Below are positions 1 to 8,241 of a stretch of 64,000 nucleotides of DNA, piece by piece. Every line of letters begins with the position of its first letter. The stretch's first letter is position 1. Source of the DNA: JAJTHY01 sp964458795 (GTDB taxonomy: Bacteria; Pseudomonadota; Alphaproteobacteria; Rickettsiales; Midichloriaceae). A program made the position numbers and the translations under genes. The notes below the pieces were generated by a model. That model saw only the letters and a list, made by a program, of their open reading frames with translations. It was not told where the DNA came from and searched no databases. Where the stretch lies: contig CAYWJW010000001.1 of NCBI GenBank assembly GCA_964458795.1, positions 16,952 to 80,951 on the forward strand, given 5' to 3'.

Positions 1-330
1 AGTTTTGACATCGCCTATGCTATAACCGCCATTTATTCCGACATATAATCCCTCCATATGCGGCTCTTCATAGTCATTCGCTGTAGCAACTACAGGTTTT
101 ACAGATGTGGATATTTGTGGTGGGTTACTAGGATGCGGTTCGCACATCATGTATGTTTTTGGAGGACATGAATTGCATATAGTACTTTGGGGATGTGCAC
201 ACATCATATAAGATGTATATGAGTCTCTAGGAGGGCGCGGGTTGGTGGACCCACATAAATCGCAAGCATAAGCTACACTGTTAAGTAAGCTCCAGAGTAT
301 GATAATGTATAAAAGATTAGATATTCTCAT
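1..330 (-). CDS. Cys-rich secreted/outer-membrane protein, N-terminal part (gene runs off the window)
   Basis: Open for 110 codons from an ATG at 328-330 to the window edge, with a good AGGAG ribosome site 7 nt upstream. A signal peptide (residues 1-22, ending AYA) is followed by a Cys/Pro-rich stretch containing CDLC, two related blocks (SYMMCAHPQS and TYMMCEPHPS) and CNSC. After about residue 90 the sequence becomes EGLYVGINGGYSIGD, which resembles the first strand of Omp25/OmpA-like beta-barrels. I infer an outer-membrane barrel with an exposed Cys-rich N-terminal extension. The barrel itself lies outside the window, so the family call is tentative. Confidence 0.6.
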   Translation of the reverse strand, partial: MRISNLLYIIILWSLLNSVAYACDLCGSTNPRPPRDSYTSYMMCAHPQSTICNSCPPKTYMMCEPHPSNPPQISTSVKPVVATANDYEEPHMEGLYVGINGGYSIGDVKT

Positions 331-397
331 ACATCACTCCTAACCAAACTATGAGCACCCCCTAAAAAGCTAATCTACCTTTTATACTCATGCAATG

Positions 398-550
398 TTA
401 TTTAAATAATAAATTAAAGAACTGCTTTAGCCCAAAAACAAATATGGCAAAAGCTGCGAGGCTTGCAAGCCATAATCCTATAAACCAAAGCCAAGGCTTC
501 AATTTAGTATTGCTTTCAAGTAATTTAGTGATGATAGAATGCTTTTTCAG
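398..550 (-). CDS. DUF2474-like small subunit of cytochrome bd-type oxidase
   Basis: A short reading frame follows cydB and overlaps its 3' end by 26 nt. It encodes one hydrophobic segment with the pattern KPWLWFIGLWLASLAAFAIF, which matches the DUF2474 single-span peptides found after cydAB of the cyanide-insensitive oxidase. No ATG is available. A CTG at 548-550 with GAGG 8 nt upstream gives 50 residues; a TTG at 500-502 gives 34 residues. The start is therefore uncertain, but the hydrophobic core and the stop at 398-400 are clear. Likely role: stabilising the CydAB heterodimer in the inner membrane. Confidence 0.6.
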   Translation of the reverse strand: MKKHSIITKLLESNTKLKPWLWFIGLWLASLAAFAIFVFGLKQFFNLLFK

Positions 551-1553
551 AAACTTTTCCTCTAAAAACGTAATATGAATAAGCGGTATAGCTAAGTATT
601 ATTGGCAATAAGACTAGTGCACCCACTAGTAGGAAAGACTGCGATTCTGGGGCCGCAGCTGCTTGCCATATATCAATCTGGTAAGGAACTAACCAAGGCC
701 AAATGCTGATTGCTAGACCGAAAAAATTGAGGGAAAAAAGCGCAACTGCTAATAGAAAAGGTGCTAATTCGTGCTCTTTTTTCACTGCTCTTTCATGGAG
801 TATGAAAACAGTTATGACCAACAGTGGTATAGGGCTTAAATACCATATATTAGGTGAGCTAAACCAGCGAGCTCTAACGCCTTCATGGATAAAAGGCATC
901 CATATACTTACTAATCCCATAAATGCTAACAAGTATAGAGATGTATACATGGAACTTTTACGTGCCCACTTTTGAGTTACTCCTTCAGTTTTGAGAATTA
1001 ACCAGTTTGAACCAAGTAACGCATAGCCAAAAATTACCGCCACTCCACACATTAAGGCGAATGGAGTTAGCCAATCAAAAGGATTGCCAGAATAGGCGTT
1101 ATCTATTACCTCCACTCCTTGTACAAATGTGCCTAGCATTAGTCCCTGAGAGAAGGCAGCTATTAAAGATCCAAAGTGAAAAGCTTGATCCCAAACACGT
1201 TTAGAGAAATAAGACTCGGCCTTGAAACGAAATTCAAAGGCAACTCCACGAAAGATTAATGCGATCAGCATAAAGATAAGGGGTAAATATAATGCTGGAG
1301 CCAATATGGAGTAGGCAAGAGGAAAGGCGGCAAATAGACCGCCACCACCTAACACGAGCCAAGTTTCATTGCCATCCCAAAATGGTGCAATAGAATTAAC
1401 CATCTTATTTCTGCACTCATCCGATGGGGCGAATGGAAAAAGAATGCCAATGCCTAAATCGAATCCATCTAGGAGTACATACATGAATATGGCTATCGCA
1501 ATTAGTCCACTCCATACAAGTGGCAGATCTATGATATGTGACAGATCGAACAT
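525..1553 (-). CDS. cydB: cytochrome bd-type quinol oxidase subunit II
   Basis: A 342-residue integral membrane protein with about eight or nine hydrophobic segments. The N-terminal half contains the GFDLGIGILFPFAP and WDGNETWLVLGGG motifs of CydB. Together with CydA it forms the terminal oxidase that oxidises quinol and reduces oxygen to water without pumping protons. The start lies 1 nt past the cydA stop codon, with a GAGG site inside the cydA end, so the two are translationally coupled. The subunit is somewhat short compared with E. coli CydB (379), as is usual for the cyanide-insensitive branch. Confidence 0.95.
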   Translation of the reverse strand: MFDLSHIIDLPLVWSGLIAIAIFMYVLLDGFDLGIGILFPFAPSDECRNKMVNSIAPFWDGNETWLVLGGGGLFAAFPLAYSILAPALYLPLIFMLIALIFRGVAFEFRFKAESYFSKRVWDQAFHFGSLIAAFSQGLMLGTFVQGVEVIDNAYSGNPFDWLTPFALMCGVAVIFGYALLGSNWLILKTEGVTQKWARKSSMYTSLYLLAFMGLVSIWMPFIHEGVRARWFSSPNIWYLSPIPLLVITVFILHERAVKKEHELAPFLLAVALFSLNFFGLAISIWPWLVPYQIDIWQAAAAPESQSFLLVGALVLLPIILSYTAYSYYVFRGKVSEKAFYHH

Positions 1554-1554
1554 C

Positions 1555-2949
1555 TCAACCTCGCTTTGATTTTAGTTTTGTTATAGGTGCTGGTTCTGCT
1601 AGTCCATGGGCACCAAAAGCTGGGTCTTTAATGTCAATATTTGGTCCTCTTCGCATAAGTCGTAAGATAAAGTAGACTCCAACTCCAAATACTAATATGT
1701 ATACAACTATCAATGAGATCAACGAAAAGGCGATATTTTCCGCCATAATTGGTGATATAGCAGAACCGGTTTTCAACAATCCATAAACAACATATGGTTG
1801 CCGCCCAACTTCTGTAACAAACCAACCTGCGAGAATTGCAATAAAGCCGCATGGAGAAAGTAACCTACACCAGTGATGGAACCAACGGGTATCAAAAAGC
1901 CTACCTTTGAAAAATAGAATTGTTCCCGCAAGTGCAGTCAGTAACATAAGTCCGCCAATTGCTATCATAATTCTGAATGAATAAAATACTATAGCTACAG
2001 GAGGGCGTTCGGCTTTTGGCCAACTCTTTAAACCTCTAACTTCTCCATCTAATGTGTGAGTTAAAATTAAACTGCTAGCATATGGAATGATGATTGAATA
2101 CTTATTAATCTCTTCCTTGCTATCAGGTACACCAAAAAGTCTGAAGCCAGCGCCGCGCTCAGTCTCCCAAATTCCTTCCATTGCAGATATTTTTATTGGT
2201 TGATATTTAAGTGTGTTTAAGCCATGCATATCTCCAAGCAATATTTGTATAGGTGCAAATATGGAGATTAATAATATAGCCATGCCAAGCATGATTCTTG
2301 CATGATCTTTATGTATTTTCTTTATAAAGTAATAACTAGCCACACCAGCCACGACAAATGCGGTGGTTAGGTAGGCTGCAGAAATCATATGGGCTAATCT
2401 ATAAGGGAAAGATGGGTTGAATATAACTGCCATCCAGCTAGCTGGAAAGAAGACTCCAAACTCATCAATTCTATATCCTGAAGGTGTATGCATCCAACTG
2501 TTTGCAGAGAGTATCCAGAAGGCTGAAATTAATGTGCCAATTGCAACTATAATAGTTGATGCAAGGTGCATTCTCGGGCTAACCTTATTCCAGCCGAAAA
2601 TCATTATACCTAGGAAGGAAGCTTCTAAAAAGAACGCAGTAAGCACCTCATAACCGAGAAGTGGGCCTAAGATATTACCTGTGTTCCTCGCAAATACCGA
2701 CCAATTAGTTCCGAATTGATACGCGAGCAAAAGTCCCGATACCACACCTAGGCCAAAGGATACTGCAAATATTTTAATCCAATACTGATAAATTTCTCTA
2801 TATACACTTTTGCCGGTTTTAAGCCAGAGAGCTTCGAGTACAGCGAGCCAACTGGCAAGTCCTATGGTAAAAGCTGGGAAAAGAATATGAAAAGAAATAG
2901 TAAAGGCAAATTGAATTCTAGCAAGGATTACCGGATCAAGCATTGACAT
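1555..2949 (-). CDS. cydA: cytochrome bd-type quinol oxidase subunit I (cyanide-insensitive type)
   Basis: A 464-residue membrane protein carrying the hemes and the quinol site. The N-terminal RIQFAFTISFHILFPAFT block contains the first heme-ligand His (H21). The loop after GDMHGLNTLKYQP is short, typical of CIO/CioA rather than long-Q-loop E. coli CydA, and the GRQPYVVYGLLKT segment near residue 390 is conserved in the family. First gene of a cydA-cydB-DUF2474 operon. The start has a weak GAG site. An alternative start at residue 3 would change little. A bd oxidase suggests respiration at low oxygen or under cytochrome-c-oxidase inhibition. Confidence 0.95.
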   Translation of the reverse strand: MSMLDPVILARIQFAFTISFHILFPAFTIGLASWLAVLEALWLKTGKSVYREIYQYWIKIFAVSFGLGVVSGLLLAYQFGTNWSVFARNTGNILGPLLGYEVLTAFFLEASFLGIMIFGWNKVSPRMHLASTIIVAIGTLISAFWILSANSWMHTPSGYRIDEFGVFFPASWMAVIFNPSFPYRLAHMISAAYLTTAFVVAGVASYYFIKKIHKDHARIMLGMAILLISIFAPIQILLGDMHGLNTLKYQPIKISAMEGIWETERGAGFRLFGVPDSKEEINKYSIIIPYASSLILTHTLDGEVRGLKSWPKAERPPVAIVFYSFRIMIAIGGLMLLTALAGTILFFKGRLFDTRWFHHWCRLLSPCGFIAILAGWFVTEVGRQPYVVYGLLKTGSAISPIMAENIAFSLISLIVVYILVFGVGVYFILRLMRRGPNIDIKDPAFGAHGLAEPAPITKLKSKRG

Positions 2950-3005
2950 ATCAGCACTCTGGTATTAGCAAATAGATGTAATTATTATACTACAGGGAAT
3001 AGTTA

Positions 3006-3848
3006 ATGCATGCTAGAAAAAATATTTGTGTGTTTGATATAGAGACCGTGATTGATGTTGAGATGGCTAGAAGTTTTTTAGCTCTGCCAAAAGAGCTCGC
3101 AGATACCGAAGTAATGATAAAGCTAGAAGAGTACCACTTAGGTATTACAGATGGTAAAAATTCCTTTGCGCGCCAGTTGTTTCATAAAGTTGTAGCCATA
3201 GCCTTCCTGCAGGCTGAAATTAATTATGATGGTGGTTATGAGAGTTATAAGTTTGTTGATCTACGAGCTGGGGGCAAAGAAAGTTTTTCTGAAGCTGAGC
3301 TGATCAAGAGTTTCTTTAGCCATTTAGGTAATTTGAAGCCAAGACTTATAACGTTTAATGGCCGAACTTTTGACCTGCCTGTATTAAAATATCGCGCTAT
3401 GCGCCATGGTATAAGTGTACGTTGGTTATATAGAGATGGAGACAAATGGAATAATTATCAATCTCGCTATAGCAGTGATTGGCATTGCGATTTGTTAGAT
3501 GTGCTCTCAGATTATGGTGCATCAGCGCGCATAAGGCTTGATGAGGTGTGTGCACTACTGGGAATCCCCGGCAAAATTGATGTAAATGGCGCTATGGTAT
3601 CAGAGCTTTACAGTTGCGGAAAAATCGAAGAAATACGCGATTACTGTGAGCTAGACGTTGCCAATACTTATTTAGTATACTTGGGCTATATGCGGCATGT
3701 TGGTGATCTTACTGCGAGAGGTTATGAGGAGGCCGTGCAAGACTTGCATGAGTTTTTAAACTCAAATTCTGATATAAAAAAACATTATGCAAACTTTCTA
3801 GATATTTGGGATACCAAGCTTGCAGCTTATACCAATTCCAGTAAATAA
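3006..3848 (+). CDS. predicted 3'-5' exonuclease, PolB-exonuclease-like (DEDD superfamily)
   Basis: A 280-residue protein of the DNA_pol_B_exo2 family (PF10108). The metal-binding DEDD residues can be followed: VFDIET near residue 10 (D11, E13), TFNGRTFDLPVL near residue 120 (D123), and YCELDVANTYLVYL near residue 217. It probably removes nucleotides from single-stranded 3' ends; its cellular role is not established. GGGA lies 7-10 nt before the ATG. The last codons (YTNSSK and stop) are formed by the end of a dispersed palindromic repeat beginning at 3830, so the native C-terminus has probably been replaced. Confidence 0.85.
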   Translation: MHARKNICVFDIETVIDVEMARSFLALPKELADTEVMIKLEEYHLGITDGKNSFARQLFHKVVAIAFLQAEINYDGGYESYKFVDLRAGGKESFSEAELIKSFFSHLGNLKPRLITFNGRTFDLPVLKYRAMRHGISVRWLYRDGDKWNNYQSRYSSDWHCDLLDVLSDYGASARIRLDEVCALLGIPGKIDVNGAMVSELYSCGKIEEIRDYCELDVANTYLVYLGYMRHVGDLTARGYEEAVQDLHEFLNSNSDIKKHYANFLDIWDTKLAAYTNSSK

Positions 3849-3870
3849 CTGTACATATGCGGGATAAATT
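3830..3870. repeat. MITE end fragment (TACCAATTCC family)
   Basis: Starts TACCAATTCCAGTAAATAAC, preceded by TTA, the usual TNA target sequence of this family, and continues with the GCGGGATAAAT interior seen in the copies at 23632 and 33051. No right end is present: the sequence runs directly into the promoter-like repeat at 3881. It overlaps the 3' end of the exonuclease gene and supplies its stop codon. Confidence 0.75.
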
Positions 3871-3880
3871 TTTTTTGTCA

Positions 3881-3939
3881 GGGACTTCCATGCCCCTATT
3901 TGGAAGTGTATACTAATAAATATAAGATAGAATAAATGT
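3881..3939 (+). repeat. promoter-like dispersed repeat, copy A (upstream of eno)
   Basis: GGGACTTCCAT at 3881-3891, a 17-bp spacer, TATACT at 3909-3914, then AATAAATATAAGAT and an A-rich tail. The same arrangement occurs at six other places in the window. The eno ATG is 9 nt past the end of the repeat. If the two boxes act as -35 and -10 elements, the conserved tail would be the start of the eno transcript. In this copy ACTTCCA and TGGAAGT can also pair as a hairpin. Confidence 0.7.
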
Positions 3940-3947
3940 AGGAATAT

Positions 3948-5192
3948 ATGAACAGAACACCAAGAATTAGCAGTTTACACTCTCGAACAATACTGGATAG
4001 CAGAGGTAACCCAACTGTAGAAGTTGATATAACTTTAGAGGATGGATCTTTTGCCAGAGCTTCTGTACCAAGTGGTGCATCGGTGGGAAGTAAAGAAGCA
4101 CTCGAGCTTCGTGATGAAGATAGCAAATTTCATGGTAAAGGTGTTGAGAAGGCAGTTAACAATGTAAATAATGCTATTGCCGGCAAGCTATTAAACAGAA
4201 GCTTTGCTCTACAAGCAGAGCTAGATAATTTGCTTATAGAACTTGATGGCACTGAAAATAAAAGCAACTTAGGTGCCAATGCTATTTTGGGTGTCTCTAT
4301 AGCTTTTGCCAAAGCATCAGCACTAAGTTTAGGGCAACCGCTTTATAGCTATCTTGGTTCCGGGCGAAAACTACCTGTGCCATTTTTTAATGTTATAAAT
4401 GGTGGAGCGCATGCGGATAATGCTCTTGATATACAGGAGTTTATGATAGTGCCTTTTGGATTATCTAATTTTGCGGAGATGGTAAGAGCTGGCAGTGAAA
4501 TTTTTCATACGCTTAAAAAACTGCTCAGGCAAAAAAAGTTGAGCACCAATGTTGGAGACGAAGGAGGCTTTGCGCCGAACTTAAGTAGCGCAAAAAACAC
4601 CCTAGATGTTATTTGTGAGGCTATATCAGAGGCTGGATATATGCCTGGCACGCAAGTCGCAATTGCGCTTGATGTTGCAGCAAGTGAGTTCTTCGAAGGT
4701 GGTAAATATAACTTAAGCGGAGAAGGATTGATTATGGATTCACATGGTTTAAGCCATTACTTACAAGAGCTATGTGCACATTATCCAATAATCTCAATAG
4801 AGGACCCAATGCATGAGAGCGATTATGAAGGATGGAAATTGGTTACTAAGCTCATGGGGAAAGATATACAGATTATCGGCGATGATGTTTTTGTGACCAA
4901 CCCTAAACTAATAGAGTTTGGTATTGAACAAGGTTTTGCTAATTCTGTGCTCATCAAGCCAAACCAGATTGGAACTATTACCGAAACAATCCAGGCAATC
5001 AACATCGCTAAAATGGGAGGTTATAAAACCATGATCTCACATCGTTCTGGCGAAACTGAAGATACCACTATCGCACATCTAGCAGTAGCCCTAGAAAGCG
5101 GACAAATAAAATCCGGCTCCCTTTCCAGAACCGATCGTTTGTGTAAATATAACGAGCTTTTGAGGATAGAGGAATCTCTTAATAAACAATAA
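3948..5192 (+). CDS. eno: enolase (2-phosphoglycerate dehydratase)
   Basis: A 414-residue enolase converting 2-phosphoglycerate to phosphoenolpyruvate in the cytosol. Family landmarks are present: [15 protein letters not shown] near the N-terminus, [11 protein letters not shown] with the acid/base Glu, [27 protein letters not shown] with the catalytic Lys, and [17 protein letters not shown]. The start has an AGGA site. It is slightly shorter than E. coli enolase (432). Many Rickettsia lack glycolysis, so retention suggests at least lower glycolysis or gluconeogenesis here. About 30 bp covering the last codons and what follows recur at 6271-6300 as the edge of a tandem duplication. Confidence 0.97.
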   Translation: MNRTPRISSLHSRTILDSRGNPTVEVDITLEDGSFARASVPSGASVGSKEALELRDEDSKFHGKGVEKAVNNVNNAIAGKLLNRSFALQAELDNLLIELDGTENKSNLGANAILGVSIAFAKASALSLGQPLYSYLGSGRKLPVPFFNVINGGAHADNALDIQEFMIVPFGLSNFAEMVRAGSEIFHTLKKLLRQKKLSTNVGDEGGFAPNLSSAKNTLDVICEAISEAGYMPGTQVAIALDVAASEFFEGGKYNLSGEGLIMDSHGLSHYLQELCAHYPIISIEDPMHESDYEGWKLVTKLMGKDIQIIGDDVFVTNPKLIEFGIEQGFANSVLIKPNQIGTITETIQAINIAKMGGYKTMISHRSGETEDTTIAHLAVALESGQIKSGSLSRTDRLCKYNELLRIEESLNKQ

Positions 5193-5261
5193 GATCCCCC
5201 TTGCGGTCATAATGAACAATGATATATTTGCTGCAGAAATGTTAAGATTTATAGGTAAAAT

Positions 5262-5321
5262 ATGTCAGAACAAAATAAATTCAAAGGCGGCGATAAGTTT
5301 AAATACATGCAATATCACTGA
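5262..5321 (+). pseudogene. relic of the gene at 6361 (large internal deletion)
   Basis: A 19-codon frame reading MSEQNKFKGGDKFK then YMQYH and stop. The first 14 codons match the start of the 330-residue protein at 6361 (MSGQDKFKGGDKFK) and the last 4-5 match its end (SYMQYH). The upstream 75 bp and the downstream start of the paired secreted-protein gene also match. The simplest reading is that this locus held a full copy of the 6361 gene that lost about 310 in-frame codons. It still has a start and a stop and could be translated as a peptide. Confidence 0.75.
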
Positions 5322-5329
5322 GGTATTCT

Positions 5330-6178
5330 ATGAGAATCATTTGCTTAATATTAATGCTGCTTGGGGGATTCCCTTCATTTCTTAATGCTAAAGCACCTAA
5401 ATTCCCGCCATATCCGGATATTTGGGGGTATGATTTGATGGAAGACTTTAACCAAGATATTAATATGCGATTGAGTGAAAGTCTTATGAAGAATGGAGAC
5501 TATTTGCTTCGATATCCAAGCACCAAAACTCCTGGTAATGACAAGACGGACTATACCTTCCTCTTTTACTTTGAACAAAAGAAGAAAGCTTTCAAGGGAA
5601 TTGAAGAGGCAATGAAATATTTCGATACATTAGGCTTTGAACCGGGTGAAGGAATTAAGCCTTATATTATCTTAAAAGATAAGACAAAGGATAAAAAAAT
5701 AATCGACATTAATCAGAATCCTGCCGTGCTTATAAAGTATCATCAGATGAATAGTATGCATGAAAATTATATACGCAGACTAGATGATTTTAATAGTGAT
5801 AAGCCTAGCGATTATGAAGTATCTCCAATTGGAATTGCCACACATTGCGATGCAAAACAGGTTTGTATCAACTGGGCGTATTCAATGGCTAGGAGAATTA
5901 TTAAGCTAGAAGATGATACTTTTTTCGTCTTTAACCCTCGCTACTACCTTTTCTTGAGGTTTGACCGAAATTTTAAAACCAAGTTCAAACCTCAGCACAC
6001 AGTTAAGCTTAGTGGTGGTCGAGAGCTAAAAAGCAACTTCTATATCTTGCCTTATGCAAAAGTTGAATACTTTTTCGATCATGTGGCAACAGGTTATAAA
6101 GGTGATTATACAGAAGATATCAACCGCCAGTTCTTAGACTACCTTTATAATGAAGAGCAGTCGAGCTCAGGAGCTTAA
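5330..6178 (+). CDS. secreted protein of unknown function, paralog 1
   Basis: A 282-residue protein with a cleavable signal peptide (residues 1-20, ending LNA), then KAPKFPPYPDIWGYDLMEDFNQ. No known domain is recognised. It is a close paralog of the protein at 7363: both ends are nearly identical, while the middle (about residues 108-155) differs and contains insertions. The C-terminal 80 residues (from FFVFNPRYYLFLRF) are almost invariant between the copies. It lies 8 nt after the deletion relic at 5262, the same spacing as its paralog has after the gene at 6361. Location is probably periplasm or beyond. Confidence 0.75.
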   Translation: MRIICLILMLLGGFPSFLNAKAPKFPPYPDIWGYDLMEDFNQDINMRLSESLMKNGDYLLRYPSTKTPGNDKTDYTFLFYFEQKKKAFKGIEEAMKYFDTLGFEPGEGIKPYIILKDKTKDKKIIDINQNPAVLIKYHQMNSMHENYIRRLDDFNSDKPSDYEVSPIGIATHCDAKQVCINWAYSMARRIIKLEDDTFFVFNPRYYLFLRFDRNFKTKFKPQHTVKLSGGRELKSNFYILPYAKVEYFFDHVATGYKGDYTEDINRQFLDYLYNEEQSSSGA

Positions 6179-6184
6179 AACCCT

Positions 6185-6213
6185 GTCACTCCGGACTTGA
6201 TCCGGAGTCCATC
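6185..6213. repeat. REP-like hairpin (GTCACTCCGG...CCGGAGTCCAT)
   Basis: ACTCCGGA and TCCGGAGT pair around a 5-nt loop, framed by GTC and CCAT. Same layout as other REP-like hairpins in this window (15797, 53752, 60213). It lies 7 nt after the stop of the preceding gene and may act as a weak terminator or mRNA 3' stabiliser. Confidence 0.6.
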
Positions 6214-6360
6214 TATAAACAATAGATGCCTTTAACTTTTTGTATTTAGATCTAAAACTCACCTTTTACATAAATCTCTTAATAAACAATAAGATCCCCC
6301 TTGTGGTCATAATAAACAATGATATATTTATTGCGGAAATATTAAGATTAAAGGTAAGAG

Positions 6361-7353
6361 ATGTCAGGACAAGATAAATTCAAAGGCGGCGATAAGTTCA
6401 AAGGAATTTACGAGGGTTATCATCAGGTAATGATGAAGAATGAGCTAAGAAAAGGTATAGGTGGTTATGAACTTAGTTGGGCAGGAACGCCAAAGAGTGG
6501 TCCGTCGTTTGGAGGTAATCAGATTGATATTGCGCATCATGCTAAAGGAAGAGTTATATTTATGGATATAATAAGAAATGCCACTAACGAAGATGGAAGC
6601 AATATATTGTCAGTAGATGAGATTTCAAAGATCCAACAGATTGTTAATCATAAAGATAAGATGATAGGTGTTCCTATTGATAGACTGTTTGCAGGAGTTC
6701 AAGATAAAATTGATAGTGCGTTACAAAGTTCTTATGGCAAGCGAATAATCCATAAAACTTATGTAAATGAAATTTTAGCAAAAGCGCGGGGTATTGAAAG
6801 ATTTATAGATGACTTGAAAGAAGGACCTGGTAAAAATTTCGCAAAGTCAGAAATTGGTAAGCTTTGTATCTTTGATTTCATGAACCAGTATTACATAGGA
6901 AGAGATGGTCCCTTACAAACTTTCCTTAATGGAGATAAGTATACTTTAAAATCAGGAAAAGTTCTTGGCCCTATTACCAAGCCAGATTTTGGTTTTGAAG
7001 ATTTCAAAAAAGATTTTCTCTTTAATTTAAAATATTATCAGGCTAGGCCCGATGATGTTACTAGGAGGCTTAAAAATATAGACCAATACATAAAGAAGAA
7101 AGCGACTGAGGCCATTGATAAAAGTGATGATGGTAATGAAAATGGAAACAGCATGTGCGATTGTATAGAATTTTTCAATATTTCAAAAACATGTGTTAAC
7201 ACTCCATGGGCTCTGGCTTCATTAGGTCCCAAAAAAGAAGAATATCGTGAATTGATTGAAAAATCTTATGCACGCTATAGTGGCCAAAATGCTTATGAAA
7301 TTTGTAAAGAGTTGCATGATATGGATTTTGAATCCTACATGCAATATCATTAA
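6361..7353 (+). CDS. unknown protein, possibly lysozyme-like
   Basis: A 330-residue protein without signal peptide or membrane segment. The N-terminal region reads YEGYHQV...GGYELSWAGTPKSGPSFGGNQIDIAHH (residues 17-62). The SGxSFGxxQxD pattern preceded by Glu residues resembles lysozyme-superfamily proteins, but this is inference from a short motif. Residues 285-300 include a CDC triplet and another Cys. The gene is followed 9 nt later by the signal-peptide gene at 7363, and the pair was tandemly duplicated (the other copy survives only as a relic at 5262). A 75-bp upstream segment repeats the sequence before 5262 and probably carries the promoter. Confidence 0.65.
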   Translation: MSGQDKFKGGDKFKGIYEGYHQVMMKNELRKGIGGYELSWAGTPKSGPSFGGNQIDIAHHAKGRVIFMDIIRNATNEDGSNILSVDEISKIQQIVNHKDKMIGVPIDRLFAGVQDKIDSALQSSYGKRIIHKTYVNEILAKARGIERFIDDLKEGPGKNFAKSEIGKLCIFDFMNQYYIGRDGPLQTFLNGDKYTLKSGKVLGPITKPDFGFEDFKKDFLFNLKYYQARPDDVTRRLKNIDQYIKKKATEAIDKSDDGNENGNSMCDCIEFFNISKTCVNTPWALASLGPKKEEYRELIEKSYARYSGQNAYEICKELHDMDFESYMQYH

Positions 7354-7362
7354 GGTTGCTTT

Positions 7363-8190
7363 ATGAAAATCATCTGTTTGATAGTTATATTGCTTGGGGG
7401 ATTCCCTTCATTTCTTAATGCTAAAGCACCTAAATTCCCGCCCTACCCTGATATTTGGGGCTATGATTTGATGGAAGACTTTAACCAAGCCAGCACTCTA
7501 GGTTTAGATGTATATTTGTTAAAGAATGGAGACTATTCATTACAATATCCAAGTACTAAAACGCCTGGCAACGATAAAACGGATTACACAATTCTCTTAT
7601 ACTTTGAACAAAAAAAGAAAGCTTTCAAGGGAATTGAAGAGGCAATGAAATATTTCGATACATTGGGTTTTGAATATAGTGAGCGTCTAAGACCTTATAT
7701 AGTTTTAAAAGATGGTAAAGTAATTGATCTTAGCGCCAAAACTGCTGTGACAAATAAATATAATTTCTCGAATAGTTTGCATCATCATTATGTTCGTAGA
7801 ATGGATGATTACGGTAAGCCTAGTGATTATGAGGTATCTCCAATTGGGATTGCCACACATTATGATGCAAAACAAGTTTGCACTAATTGGGCATATTCAA
7901 TGGTGAGAAGAATCATTAAGCTTGAAGATGATACTTTCTTCGTCTTTAACCCTCGCTATTACCTTTTCTTGAGGTTTGACCGAGATTTTAAAACCAAGTT
8001 CAAACCTCAGCACACAGTTAAGCTTAGTGGTGGTCGAGAGCTAAAAAGCAACTTCTATATCTTGCCTTATGCAAAAGTTGAATACTTTTTCGATCATGTG
8101 GCAACAGGTTATAAAGGTGATTATACAGAAGATATCAACCGCCAGTTCTTAGACTACCTTTATAATGAAGAGCAGAAAGGAAATAATTAA
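7363..8190 (+). CDS. secreted protein of unknown function, paralog 2
   Basis: A 275-residue protein with a signal peptide ending LNA, paralogous to the protein at 5330. The bases encoding residues 8-45 and the last 80 residues are nearly identical between copies; the central part differs and is shorter here. It is probably co-transcribed with the gene at 6361, and an immunity, chaperone or co-secreted partner role is possible but unproven. A 45-bp MITE palindrome follows the stop codon. Confidence 0.75.
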   Translation: MKIICLIVILLGGFPSFLNAKAPKFPPYPDIWGYDLMEDFNQASTLGLDVYLLKNGDYSLQYPSTKTPGNDKTDYTILLYFEQKKKAFKGIEEAMKYFDTLGFEYSERLRPYIVLKDGKVIDLSAKTAVTNKYNFSNSLHHHYVRRMDDYGKPSDYEVSPIGIATHYDAKQVCTNWAYSMVRRIIKLEDDTFFVFNPRYYLFLRFDRDFKTKFKPQHTVKLSGGRELKSNFYILPYAKVEYFFDHVATGYKGDYTEDINRQFLDYLYNEEQKGNN

Positions 8191-8196
8191 GATTTA

Positions 8197-8241
8197 TACC
8201 AATTCCAGTAAATAACTGTACAGTTTTCACTGGAATTGGTA
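8197..8241. repeat. MITE palindrome, short form, with TTA target duplication
   Basis: TACCAATTCCAGT...ACTGGAATTGGTA, 45 bp, flanked by TTA at 8194-8196 and TTA at 8242-8244. The right-hand TTA is also the stop codon of mgtA read on the minus strand. Sitting between two convergent genes, the palindrome could act as a bidirectional terminator. Confidence 0.8.
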
